From an uncultured Corynebacterium sp. (lineage in GTDB: Bacteria > Actinomycetota > Actinomycetes > Mycobacteriales > Mycobacteriaceae): a DNA stretch of 52,034 bases. Below, piece after piece: positions 8,576 to 16,760 of this stretch. The DNA is taken from positions 1-52,034 of the forward strand of contig NZ_CALTVG010000011.1 of the NCBI RefSeq assembly GCF_943912665.1, read 5' to 3'. Every line of letters begins with the position of its first letter. Within the stretch, counting starts at the first letter, position 1. The position numbers and the translations under genes are program-made. Under the pieces are notes generated by a model. It was not told the origin of the DNA and searched no databases. It saw nothing but the letters and a program-made list of their open reading frames with translations.

Positions 8576-9435
8576 TCGACATTTCCCTCGTCGAGTTCTT
8601 CCAGGACCTGGCCAACCCGCACCTGGACTTCCTGGCCCGGGCGCTTGCCATTTCCGTCCTTGCGGCCGTCGTCTGCGGCGTGGTGGGCTGCTTCGTGGTC
8701 CTGCGCGGCATGGCCTTCATCGGCGATGCCGTATCCCACGCCGTCTTTCCCGGCCTGGCCATCGCGTTCGTCCTGCAGGGCTCAGTTCTGCTCGGCGGCG
8801 CAGTGGCCGGCTGCGCGGTGGCGGTGCTCATCGCTTGCTTCTCGCAGCGCCGCACGGTCCGTGAGGATTCCGTCATCGGCATCTTTTTTGCCGCGTCTTT
8901 CGCCTTGGGCATGGTGATCATCTCCCGGGTCGATGGCTACACGGCGTCGCTCACCAGCTTCCTCTTTGGCTCGCTGACTGGAGTCTCGCGCACCGACCTG
9001 TACACCGCGCTCAGCGTCACCGTGCTCATTGTCGGCGTTATCGTCCTGCTGTCCCCGCAGCTGACCGCCGCCTGCCTGGACAAGGAGACCGCCCGTGCCA
9101 TGGGTCTGCCGGTCTTTGCGCTCGACATCGTGCTCTACCTCTGCGTCACCGGCGCGGTGGTCATCTCCGTGGGCACCATTGGCAACATCTTGGTCCTAGC
9201 CCTGCTCATTACCCCGGCGGCTACCGCCCGCCTCCTCACCGAGTCTCTCGGCTCGATGATGGTGACCGCAGCAGCCATCGGCTCGCTGGGCAGCTTCTTC
9301 GGCATCTACCTGGCCTGGGCCATCGACCTGCCGGCCGGCGCCACCATCGTCCTGTTGCTCACCGCCTGCTTCCTCGTGGCGTGGGCCATCTCCCCCGTCC
9401 TCCACTCCCGACACAAGGAGTCCGTCACCTCATGA
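8572..9435 (+). CDS. Anchored-repeat ABC transporter, permease subunit (ABC-3 metal family)
   Basis: Integral membrane protein of 287 residues with about eight hydrophobic helices, of the ZnuB/MntC/TroC permease family. The segment GMAFIGDAVSHAVFPGLAIA is the typical conserved loop of these metal permeases, and later parts (VSVGTIGNILVLALLITPAA) fit too. ATG 8572 overlaps the ATPase stop (ATGA), and its own stop overlaps the next gene's ATG, so the three are translationally coupled. With the lipoprotein at 5394 and the ATPase it forms a complete importer. Confidence 0.93.
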   Translation: MIDISLVEFFQDLANPHLDFLARALAISVLAAVVCGVVGCFVVLRGMAFIGDAVSHAVFPGLAIAFVLQGSVLLGGAVAGCAVAVLIACFSQRRTVREDSVIGIFFAASFALGMVIISRVDGYTASLTSFLFGSLTGVSRTDLYTALSVTVLIVGVIVLLSPQLTAACLDKETARAMGLPVFALDIVLYLCVTGAVVISVGTIGNILVLALLITPAATARLLTESLGSMMVTAAAIGSLGSFFGIYLAWAIDLPAGATIVLLLTACFLVAWAISPVLHSRHKESVTS

Positions 9436-10763
9436 ACCGCGTCTTCACCCACCGAGTCCTCGTCCTCAGCCTGAGCACTACCCTGGCCCTGACCGCCCCG
9501 GTCTTGACGCCCGCCGCACCGCAGGCCCACGCCGCGGACACGGACGAGGCAACCGCCGCCACCTGCGATGCCGACTCGCGCCACGCCTTTACCCGCGGCC
9601 ACCAGGACCTCGCCCTGCTGCAGGGCTCCAACGGCATTGAATTCGTCGCCCGCGACGACGAATCCCACCAGGACTACGCCTCCGGCGAGTTCTACGTGGA
9701 GGTGAGCAAAGAATTCGATGAGTCCGGCGCCGGTGACGTGCCCAGCCACGGCTGGCAGATCCCGCAGACTCAGGACGAGACCGTGCCGTGGGTGGGCTTT
9801 AACACGAGCCACGTCGACGACGAATCCGTCGTCAGCGATGCCACCCTGTCCGCGCAGCTGCACAGCGCCCCCGCGGGCGGGCGAATGGTGGGCTACCAAA
9901 CGCAGCTGGGTGGGGCGGACATCGTCTTCGACTCCGACGATCCAGATGCTGCCTGGGACTACCCCGATCACGCGCACAGCCACGTGGGCATCGTCTTCAC
10001 CGAGCCGGGTGCGTATGCCGTCACCTTTACCTTCCACCTCAACGACGGATCCGAGCATTCCATCGACGTGCCCTTCCTCGTGGGAGGGGCCGATCCTTCC
10101 GAACTGTGCGAGCTCACCTGGGACTCGGAGGCCGGGGATGGCGACGCCTCCGGCGGCACCGCGAACCGGCCGCAGCAGCTGGCCAAGGACATCAATGATA
10201 CGTCGAAGGCGATTGGCCAGCTGGATAAGACCATGGACAAAACCTTCAAGGAGGCCGACACCCTGGTCAACGGAGACAAGCCCCAGGACGCTAAGAAAAG
10301 CACCGAGAACACCCCACGGCACAACAAAAAAGAGAGCAGAAAGGACAACACCGACAGCAAGGACAGGGAGAACAGAGAGAACACTGCCGCCTCCCCTGCG
10401 CAGGACTCACGCCCGGCATCGGGCGGCCAACGCGCCGGCAGCACACGTAACCAGCCCGCGGGTCAGGCCCAGCCACCCCAGTCCGGCGGTGGATCGCGCG
10501 GCGGCTCGCGCGGCACGGGTAACGCAAAGGAAGCGAAGCCCACCACGCAACGCTCATCAGGAAAGCATTCCCGCAGCGCTGATGAACGGGGCACGGAGGA
10601 CGCCACGCTTGCCGACGCCAAACCGATTCAGCCCTTAAGCTACGGCGCCCCCATGGTGGGCTTTTGGGCGGGGTTCCTTGCCGGCATGGGTGCCCTGGCA
10701 CTGCTCTTCGGCATCGGTCTGTTCGTAGCCGTACAGTTTTTCCGCCCGCGCCGGAAGGATTAA
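9432..10763 (+). CDS. Surface-anchored repeat protein, last gene of the ABC operon
   Basis: Protein of 443 residues from ATG 9432 (ATGA overlap with the permease). The signal peptide ends near AHA-AD. A divergent repeat domain has TRGHQD in place of GHVD, WQIPQTQ, VPWVGFNTS, and DHAHSHVGIVFTEPGAY in place of HTHANW. Cysteines near residues 40 and 230 bracket the domain and could form a disulfide. A very long Lys/Glu/Asp/Asn- and then Gly/Arg-rich stalk follows (about 250-400), with a C-terminal transmembrane helix and the basic tail FRPRRKD. No sortase motif is visible. Its His pattern differs most from the others, so it may have a structural rather than metal-binding part (inference). Confidence 0.75.
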   Translation: MNRVFTHRVLVLSLSTTLALTAPVLTPAAPQAHAADTDEATAATCDADSRHAFTRGHQDLALLQGSNGIEFVARDDESHQDYASGEFYVEVSKEFDESGAGDVPSHGWQIPQTQDETVPWVGFNTSHVDDESVVSDATLSAQLHSAPAGGRMVGYQTQLGGADIVFDSDDPDAAWDYPDHAHSHVGIVFTEPGAYAVTFTFHLNDGSEHSIDVPFLVGGADPSELCELTWDSEAGDGDASGGTANRPQQLAKDINDTSKAIGQLDKTMDKTFKEADTLVNGDKPQDAKKSTENTPRHNKKESRKDNTDSKDRENRENTAASPAQDSRPASGGQRAGSTRNQPAGQAQPPQSGGGSRGGSRGTGNAKEAKPTTQRSSGKHSRSADERGTEDATLADAKPIQPLSYGAPMVGFWAGFLAGMGALALLFGIGLFVAVQFFRPRRKD

Positions 10764-10814
10764 ATTCAGGACCGATGTGAACGCGCAGGTGCAAAGGAAC
10801 TAAAGTTAACGGTC

Positions 10815-11918
10815 ATGTGTGAAAGCAGACCGTCTACCGCCCCCGACTTCCTCCTGTCCCGCGCGACAGGCTCCGTGCGCACCCAAGGCGCACGCCGGAC
10901 GTTTACCCAGGTCGACGACGCCGTAGACGCCCTGCGCAGCGGCGCGGCGGAGATGGTTGTCGGAGCATTGCCCTTTCACAAGGGCGAGGATGCCGCCCTC
11001 ACGGTGCCCGAGAAGATCATTCGGGAAGACGGCCCGCTGGAACCCCATGCTTACTACCGCCGCGGTGCCCTGGGCGCCCGCGTCACCGGCTTCGATCCGG
11101 AACCGGAGGAGCACCTGCGCCGCATCGAGGCGGCCATCGCCACCATCGAATCCTCCAAGCTGGACAAAGTGGTGCTGGCCCGCGCTGTGGACATCGAGTT
11201 TCTCACGGCAGTGGACCCGCTACTCGTGGCAGCACGCCTGATCGATATGTCCTCCCACCGCGATGGGTTCATCGCGGATCTCACCCCGGCCGGGCGGCCA
11301 GGTGCCATGCTGGTGGGGTCCTCCCCGGAGGTGCTCATCAAGAAGCAGGGCTCTACCGTCACCGCTTTCCCGCTCGCGGGTTCCGCGCCGCGCCACGCCG
11401 ATAATTCTCGGGACATCATGGCGGGCAAGGATCTGCAGCACTCGCAGAAGGACTTGGGCGAGCACGCCTTTGTGGTCGATCACCTGCGCCGCATCCTGGA
11501 GCCGCTATGCACCAGCTTGGACGCCCCCACCACCCCAGAACTCATGTCCACCAATGAGATGTGGCACCTGGGCACGCCGATCGCAGGCACGCTGAAGAAC
11601 CCAGATATGACGGCACTAGAGCTAGCCGAGTTGGTCTACCCCACCCCCGCGATTTGCGGCACTCCCACCGAGGCCGCCCAGGCACTCATCGAAACCGCGG
11701 AAACTGACCGCGGCTTCTACGCCGGCGCAGTGGGCTGGTGTGATAATTCCGGCGACGGCGAATACATGGTGGCCATCCGCTGCGCGGAGGTCGCTGGCGA
11801 CGGCCTCTCCGCTCGCGCCTGGGCCGGCGGCGGAATCGTGGCCGACTCCGAGCCCGACGCAGAGTTGCAGGAGACCAGCGCGAAGCTACGAACCATTCTC
11901 AAGGCTCTTGGCCTCTAG
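10815..11918 (+). CDS. Isochorismate synthase (EntC/DhbC/MenF family)
   Basis: Chorismate-utilising enzyme of 367 residues that converts chorismate to isochorismate, the entry to catecholate siderophores or menaquinone. The C-terminal chorismate-binding domain is complete: KVVLARAVD, GSSPEVLIKK, AFPLAGSAPR, the ELMSTNEMWHLGTPIAG stretch, PTPAICGTP and the final GGGIVADSEPDAELQET. Starting at ATG 10815 it is probably leaderless, since TAAAGT (10801-10806) lies 8 bases before the ATG. It follows the ABC operon by 51 bases on the same strand and may also be read through from it. No dhbA, dhbB, dhbE or men genes are adjacent, so the pathway it serves is unclear. Confidence 0.9.
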   Translation: MCESRPSTAPDFLLSRATGSVRTQGARRTFTQVDDAVDALRSGAAEMVVGALPFHKGEDAALTVPEKIIREDGPLEPHAYYRRGALGARVTGFDPEPEEHLRRIEAAIATIESSKLDKVVLARAVDIEFLTAVDPLLVAARLIDMSSHRDGFIADLTPAGRPGAMLVGSSPEVLIKKQGSTVTAFPLAGSAPRHADNSRDIMAGKDLQHSQKDLGEHAFVVDHLRRILEPLCTSLDAPTTPELMSTNEMWHLGTPIAGTLKNPDMTALELAELVYPTPAICGTPTEAAQALIETAETDRGFYAGAVGWCDNSGDGEYMVAIRCAEVAGDGLSARAWAGGGIVADSEPDAELQETSAKLRTILKALGL

Positions 11919-11927
11919 GCCGGGCGA

Positions 11928-12135
11928 GTAGCCACCTGCTCCTTCAAGCAGCACGCATCCGCGCCTTCACCACACCCGATGTCGAGCGCCGTCCCCGGCT
12001 GGAGGCCCAAGGCGACGTCGACAAGCGTGGCGTTGGGAATGCCCGACCATACCTACTCGGTATGGCGGTAGCGCTGCTCCATCTCCGCAGCAGTGGGAAG
12101 CTGTGGAGCGTGGTTGTGGGTGCTGGACGTATCCG
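11928..12135 (-). pseudogene. Relic of a class I SAM-dependent methyltransferase
   Basis: Minus-strand translation over this gap gives AAEMEQRYRHTE, a TAG stop, VWSGIPNATLVDVALGL and then QPGTALDIGCGEGADA. The last part is methyltransferase motif I (DIGCGEGADA), and the RY..VWSG-NP..L lead-in is typical of the family's N-terminus. The frame then ends at a TAG (11918-11920 region) just after motif I, so all catalytic domain after the first strand is missing, and no good start codon remains (ACG where ATG is expected). It lies directly downstream of the FAH-family gene. From memory, C. glutamicum has an intact methyltransferase between the equivalent gene and gltX. Confidence 0.7.
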
Positions 12136-12141
12136 TCCTCG

Positions 12142-12951
12142 TTAGGCCCTTACGATCGGGTTGGTGAGGCTGCCAACACCCGGGATTTCGATCTCGATGG
12201 TATCGCCCGGAACCATGGGAGCAGTGCCGGCCGGGGAACCGGTCGTGATGACATCGCCCGGCAGCAGAGTGTAGGACTGCGAAATCTCTGCGAGGATGCC
12301 GCCCATCTTGACGATCATCTGGTCGGTGTTCGAGTCCTGCTTCTGCTCGCGCTTGCCCTCATGGGTGAGGTACGCATTGATCTTCTGATCCTCCAGGTCG
12401 ATGCAATCCAGATCCGTCTCGATCCACGGTCCCAGCGGGCAGAAGGTGTCGATACCCTTGGCACGGGCCCATTGCCCGTCCTTAAACTGCAGGTCACGAG
12501 ACGAAACATCGTTGCAGATGGTGTAGCCCGCAACGTGATCGCGCCAATTCTCCGGATCGATATTCTTCGACACCTTGGAGATCACCACGGCGAGCTCGCC
12601 CTCGAACTCGACGTTGGTGGCGAACTCCGGAATCTTGATGGGCGCGCCTGGGCCCACCACGGCCGTCGACGGCTTGATGAAGATAGTCGGCGGTAGGTGC
12701 TCGGCGGACTCCTTGAACACCTCGGCCACGTGGTCGGCGTAATTGCGGCCCAGGGCAACCACCTTGGTGGGCAGCGTCGGCGCCAAGAGGCGAACCTGGC
12801 TCAGCGGCCACTCGCGGCCCGTGGGCTCCGGCGGGGTGAACGGGGTGCCGGCGATCTCCTTGGCCACCAGCTGGTCCAGCGGGGCGTCGGCGGGGCCATC
12901 GATGATGGCGAAACAGATTCCTTCAGTGTGGGCAATTCGTCCTAAACGCAT
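12142..12951 (-). CDS. FAH-family hydrolase/decarboxylase (possible oxaloacetate decarboxylase)
   Basis: Fumarylacetoacetate-hydrolase fold enzyme of 269 residues. ATG 12951 is preferred to ATG 12960 because TAGGA is then about 10 bases upstream. Conserved segments are ALGRNYADH, a FIKPSTAVVGP stretch, EFEGELAVVI (Glu metal ligands), GYTICNDVSSRDLQ, ARAKGIDTFCPLGPW and GDVITTGSPAGT. The family needs a divalent metal and acts on beta-keto or dioate substrates. Its place beside leuB matches C. glutamicum cg1458 (Odx, oxaloacetate decarboxylase), so the same activity is plausible, but several FAH activities cannot be told apart by sequence. Confidence 0.87.
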   Translation of the reverse strand: MRLGRIAHTEGICFAIIDGPADAPLDQLVAKEIAGTPFTPPEPTGREWPLSQVRLLAPTLPTKVVALGRNYADHVAEVFKESAEHLPPTIFIKPSTAVVGPGAPIKIPEFATNVEFEGELAVVISKVSKNIDPENWRDHVAGYTICNDVSSRDLQFKDGQWARAKGIDTFCPLGPWIETDLDCIDLEDQKINAYLTHEGKREQKQDSNTDQMIVKMGGILAEISQSYTLLPGDVITTGSPAGTAPMVPGDTIEIEIPGVGSLTNPIVRA

Positions 12952-13045
12952 AACGGACATCCTACTCGTGAGGTTTCTTCACACGCGAGCCAGCCCGCAC
13001 TGTGAAGGCTGCTAATTCCCCGCTCTTTGCGGGCGACTTCTCCCG

Positions 13046-14065
13046 CTAGGTAGAAAGCGCGGCGGCGATGCGGTCCCCGACCTCGGAGGTGCGCACCGGG
13101 CCTTCGCCGCGGGCGGCCACATCCTGGGCCACCGCCTCTTCTACGCGCGCCGCGTTCTCCTCGTCTCCCAGGTGACGCAACAGCATGGCCGCAGACAGAA
13201 TCGCGGCGGTCGGGTCTGCGATGCCCTTGCCCGCAATATCCGGCGCGGAACCGTGCACCGGTTCAAACATGGAGGGATTCGCGCCCGAGGCGTCAATATT
13301 TCCCGAGGCCGCCAACCCAATGCCGCCGGTGACGGCGCCGGCTAAGTCGGTGAGGATATCGCCAAAGAGGTTGTCGGTTACGATGACGTCGTAGCGCCCC
13401 GGATCCGTAACCATATAAATGGTGGCGGCATCAATGTGGTTGTAGTCTACCGTGACCTCGGGGTAGTCCTTCGCCACCTCGTCGACAGTGCGCTGCCACA
13501 GCCCACCGGCGTTGACCAGAACGTTGGTCTTGTGCACGAGCGTGACGTGCTTGCGGCGGCTCATGGCGCGCTCGAACGCATCGCGCACCACGCGCTCCAC
13601 GCCAAAGCGGGTGTTCTGGGAGACCTCGGAGGCTACCTCATGCTCCGTTCCTTCCCGCAGCGTACCGCCGTTGCCGCAGTACAGCCCCTCGGTACCCTCG
13701 CGCACCACGACGAAGTTGATGTTCCCCGGGTTCGCCAGCGGCGAGGTGGCCGTGGGATACAGCTTGGAGGGGCGCAGGTTGACGTGATGGTCCAAGGCGA
13801 AGCGCATTTTCAGCAGCAGGCCGCGCTCCAATACCCCGGGCGGAACCTTTCCCGGGGCGCCGATAGCACCAAGCAGGATGGCGTCGTGCTCGCGCAGGGA
13901 GGCCAAATCCTCCTCGGTGAGCAGCTCGCCGTTGCGCAGGTAGCGCCGCGCCCCTAGGTCGTAATCGGTGACCTCAACATCCGCGCGCACGGCGCGCAGA
14001 ACCTTGAGCGCCTCCGCGGTGACCTCCGGGCCGATACCGTCGCCGCCAATCACTGCAAGTTTCAT
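13046..14065 (-). CDS. leuB: 3-isopropylmalate dehydrogenase (LeuB)
   Basis: NAD-dependent oxidative decarboxylase of leucine biosynthesis, 339 residues. The start is ATG 14065 ([15 protein letters not shown]), preceded by GAAAGGA; upstream in-frame codons lack a ribosome site. Visible hallmarks are LLGAIGAPG, the substrate loop [21 protein letters not shown], the [11 protein letters not shown] region, [12 protein letters not shown] (catalytic Lys), [21 protein letters not shown] (metal-binding Asp residues) and [19 protein letters not shown] for NAD binding. It lies between serA and the FAH gene on the same strand. Confidence 0.97.
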   Translation of the reverse strand: MKLAVIGGDGIGPEVTAEALKVLRAVRADVEVTDYDLGARRYLRNGELLTEEDLASLREHDAILLGAIGAPGKVPPGVLERGLLLKMRFALDHHVNLRPSKLYPTATSPLANPGNINFVVVREGTEGLYCGNGGTLREGTEHEVASEVSQNTRFGVERVVRDAFERAMSRRKHVTLVHKTNVLVNAGGLWQRTVDEVAKDYPEVTVDYNHIDAATIYMVTDPGRYDVIVTDNLFGDILTDLAGAVTGGIGLAASGNIDASGANPSMFEPVHGSAPDIAGKGIADPTAAILSAAMLLRHLGDEENAARVEEAVAQDVAARGEGPVRTSEVGDRIAAALST

Positions 14066-14177
14066 CGTGTGGAATTCCTTTCTCACATATTGGATACTTG
14101 CGAGCGTACCAGTTAGGACGCGGCAGATCAGCGACTCGGGGAACTCTGCACACCAACGCAGCAACCGGAAAGACTAC

Positions 14178-15764
14178 TTAAGCGTCAAGGTCAAGCTGGT
14201 GGCAGTTCGCCCCCAGCGCGGTGTTGATGTCCTCGATGAGCTCCTCCGGCACCTCGCGCTCCACGCGGAGGATGAGGACAGCGTCATCGACCTCCTTGCC
14301 CTGGGTCAGCGCTGCAGCGACAATGTTGATGCCGGCCGATCCCAGCTTCGTGCCCACCGTGCCCAGAGCACCCGGGGCGTCCTTGTAGGAGAAGAAGAGG
14401 TTACGCCCCGTCGCGCGCATGTCCACGCCGCGGCCGTTGATGCGGACAAATTTCTCCACGCCGTCGATGCCAATCAGCGCACCCGTAAGCTGCGATACCT
14501 CGCCGCCCGCGCCGATAATCTTCACCACCACGGAAGAGCGGTGCCCCTTGGACTCCACGTTGGTTTTCACATCAACGCTCACTCCCCGGCTTTCCGCAAT
14601 CTGCATGGCGTTGACGAAGGTGACGGACTCCGACACCACCCCGGAGAACAGGCCGCGCACCGCGGAGAGTCCCAGAGCGGAGACGTCCTCGGTGGAGAGC
14701 TCACCGCAGGCCTCCACCTCCACCGCCACTGGCGCCGATCCCAGCAGGTTGCCGGCCACCAGGCCCAGTTTGCGGGTAAGGTCCAACCAGCCGGCGACCT
14801 CCTCGCCCACCTTGCCGCCTTCCACATTGACGGCATCCGCCACGAACTCACCGGCCAGGGCCTTGAGCACGGAGGCAGCAACGTCCGTTCCGGCGCGGTC
14901 TTGGGCCTCCACGGTGGAAGCGCCCAGGTGCGGGGACACGGTGACCTGCGGGAGCGCGAAGAGCGGGGAATCCGTGCAGGGCTCGGTGGCATACACGTCG
15001 AAGCCCGCGCCGCGGTGGTGCCCCGCCTTGATGGACTCCGCCAGAGCTTGCTCATCCACGAGTCCGCCGCGCGCGGCGTTGATGATGATCTGCCCCTGCT
15101 TGGCCTTGGCCAGCAGCTCGGCATCAAACATACCGGCAGTCTCCGGAGTCTTGGGCAGGTGAATAGTCACGAAGTCCGAGCGCATCATGAGCTCATCCAA
15201 GCTCACCAGCTCCACACCCAGTGCGCCCGCGCGGGCTGGGTTGGCGTAGGGATCGTGCGCGATCACCGTCGTTTCAAAGGCCTGGAGGCGCTGGGCGAAG
15301 AGCTGGCCAATATGCCCAAAACCGACAATGCCGATGGTCTTGCCATAGACCTCCACGCCCTTGAAGGAGGAACGCTTCCACTCACCTTGCCGCAGCGACT
15401 GGTCAGCCGCCGGGACCTGGCGCGCGGTGGCGAGCAGCAAGGCGATAGCCTGCTCGCAGGCCGAGTGAATATTCGAGGTCGGCGCGTTGACCACCATGAC
15501 GCCCCGCTCGGTGGCGGCCGGGATGTCCACATTGTCAAGCCCCACGCCGGCGCGGCCAACAACCTTGAGGTTCGGTGCGGCGGCGAGCACGTCGGCGTCG
15601 ACAGTCGTGGCAGAACGCACGAGCAGCGCATCCGCCTCTGGAACCGCAGCCAACAGCTCCGCGCGGTTCGGGCCGTCAACCCAGCGGACCTCGACGGATT
15701 CTCCCAGGGCGGTGACGGTGGATTCGGCGAGCTTATCTGCAATGAGGACGACCGGCTTCGACAT
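14178..15764 (-). CDS. serA: D-3-phosphoglycerate dehydrogenase (SerA)
   Basis: First enzyme of serine biosynthesis, oxidising 3-phosphoglycerate with NAD. The protein has 528 residues, the long type with an intervening domain. In order there are a split substrate domain (LLVRSATTVDADVLAAAPNLKVVGRAGVGLDN motifs), a nucleotide-binding domain with VGFGHIGQLFAQ, catalytic Arg in NAARGGLVDEQAL and His in VSPHLGAST, the intervening domain (about 320-450), and a C-terminal ACT domain from about 455 (VILRVEREVPEEL) that normally mediates serine feedback inhibition. The start ATG 15764 has GAAGGAAG upstream. Confidence 0.97.
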   Translation of the reverse strand: MSKPVVLIADKLAESTVTALGESVEVRWVDGPNRAELLAAVPEADALLVRSATTVDADVLAAAPNLKVVGRAGVGLDNVDIPAATERGVMVVNAPTSNIHSACEQAIALLLATARQVPAADQSLRQGEWKRSSFKGVEVYGKTIGIVGFGHIGQLFAQRLQAFETTVIAHDPYANPARAGALGVELVSLDELMMRSDFVTIHLPKTPETAGMFDAELLAKAKQGQIIINAARGGLVDEQALAESIKAGHHRGAGFDVYATEPCTDSPLFALPQVTVSPHLGASTVEAQDRAGTDVAASVLKALAGEFVADAVNVEGGKVGEEVAGWLDLTRKLGLVAGNLLGSAPVAVEVEACGELSTEDVSALGLSAVRGLFSGVVSESVTFVNAMQIAESRGVSVDVKTNVESKGHRSSVVVKIIGAGGEVSQLTGALIGIDGVEKFVRINGRGVDMRATGRNLFFSYKDAPGALGTVGTKLGSAGINIVAAALTQGKEVDDAVLILRVEREVPEELIEDINTALGANCHQLDLDA

Positions 15765-15809
15765 AGCTTCCTTCAGTTGAGGGATGAATAGGATGCCGTG
15801 AAGTGTAGT

Positions 15810-16760
15810 TTATTCTTTCCAGCCTCGAGCGATTTTATGCGTAAAATCTGTCACCGAACCAAATTCTGGGCCCAGCGCCACGATCGGCCCCTTCGCCAGA
15901 CCCGCAGTCATCGCCGCGCCTACCTTGGTGGCTGACGGATCCGGATCCGGCATGACCATCACCGTTGCTCCGTAGGCGTTGGCGTTGGCCACATTGGCCA
16001 ACGGGCTGTTCGCCGTCGCCACCATCACGGGAGCCATCTGGGCGTCGCGCCGAGCTTGGGCCGGGATCGCCGGCATTTTCTCCTTGCTCAGGTGCTGTTC
16101 AAGAGGCTCCCACGCCGCCTTCAATTCGGTGTGGGCGTTAGCGTCGAGGTGCGCAATGTTGTCCACCATGCGGGAGGGATCCTTGACCACCTTGGAGGTA
16201 AACCGGAAGGCCGTGTACTCCCCCAGCGCCTTCGTGTTGCCGGGATCCTGCACCACCTCCCACTGCCCAGAGTGGCTGGCCCACGGCACGTTGCCGACCA
16301 CGACGATCTGTCTGACGCCCAAGTCAGTGGCCAGTTCCGCAATGTCCGTGCGGATGTCATCGCTGTAGGTCACCATCGGCACGCGTTGGGCCACGCTGAG
16401 CGACGCCGCCCTGAGCGACGCTGCGTCCGAATCCGCCGCAATAATCAGCGTGTTGGACTCCTGGAACAGCAGCCTGGCGCTTTCCATGCCCGTCGTGTCG
16501 TCGAAGACGGCCACCATGTGATCGAATCTGGGATCGATCAGCCGCAGGCGGTTCTCCTCGCTCGCGCGATCGAGATCAATGTCGGCGTCGGGGACGTCCG
16601 TAATCTCCTGCGTGACCAGCGGCTCGCCGCGCCCGTAGGTGGAACAGCCGCTCAGCGCTCCCCCGCCCACGGCCAGTGCCGCGAGCAGGGCTAGAAGTGG
16701 GCTACCGCGCAAATGCCTGCGGCCCCTCTTCACCACCGGACAGGTTGGCCTCATCAACAT
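15810..16760 (-). CDS. Conserved lipoprotein of unknown function
   Basis: Up to 316 residues. A basic N-terminus and hydrophobic stretch end in the lipobox ALSGC (Cys39), so it is predicted to be an exported lipoprotein. The mature part alternates beta-alpha elements. One stretch (MVTYSDDIRTDIAELATDLGVRQIVVVGNV) vaguely recalls cell-wall-binding repeat 2 proteins, but I do not recognise the family. The start is uncertain: ATG 16760 or 16754, or GTG 16736. All lie inside the 3' end of the upstream DUF262 gene (overlap up to 59 bases), so the pair is probably co-translated. Confidence 0.65.
   Translation of the reverse strand: MLMRPTCPVVKRGRRHLRGSPLLALLAALAVGGGALSGCSTYGRGEPLVTQEITDVPDADIDLDRASEENRLRLIDPRFDHMVAVFDDTTGMESARLLFQESNTLIIAADSDAASLRAASLSVAQRVPMVTYSDDIRTDIAELATDLGVRQIVVVGNVPWASHSGQWEVVQDPGNTKALGEYTAFRFTSKVVKDPSRMVDNIAHLDANAHTELKAAWEPLEQHLSKEKMPAIPAQARRDAQMAPVMVATANSPLANVANANAYGATVMVMPDPDPSATKVGAAMTAGLAKGPIVALGPEFGSVTDFTHKIARGWKE

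Noticed and set aside
1877..10763. Sortase anchoring of the repeat proteins
   Set aside because: All four end in a transmembrane helix with a basic tail, but none has an LPXTG-like motif before it, so ordinary membrane anchoring is more likely.
10764..10814. DtxR-type iron box in front of isochorismate synthase
   Set aside because: No 19-bp TTAGGTTAGSCTAACCTAA-like dyad can be found in the 51 bases available.
13017..13034. Small CCCGC/GCGGG hairpin between leuB and the FAH gene as a terminator
   Set aside because: The stem has only five pairs and no U-tract on the minus strand, so I did not list it as a feature.
14010..15790. Long plus-strand frame (607 codons) opposite serA
   Set aside because: The opposite strand is unmistakable serA; this frame is His/Gln/Arg-rich shadow sequence.
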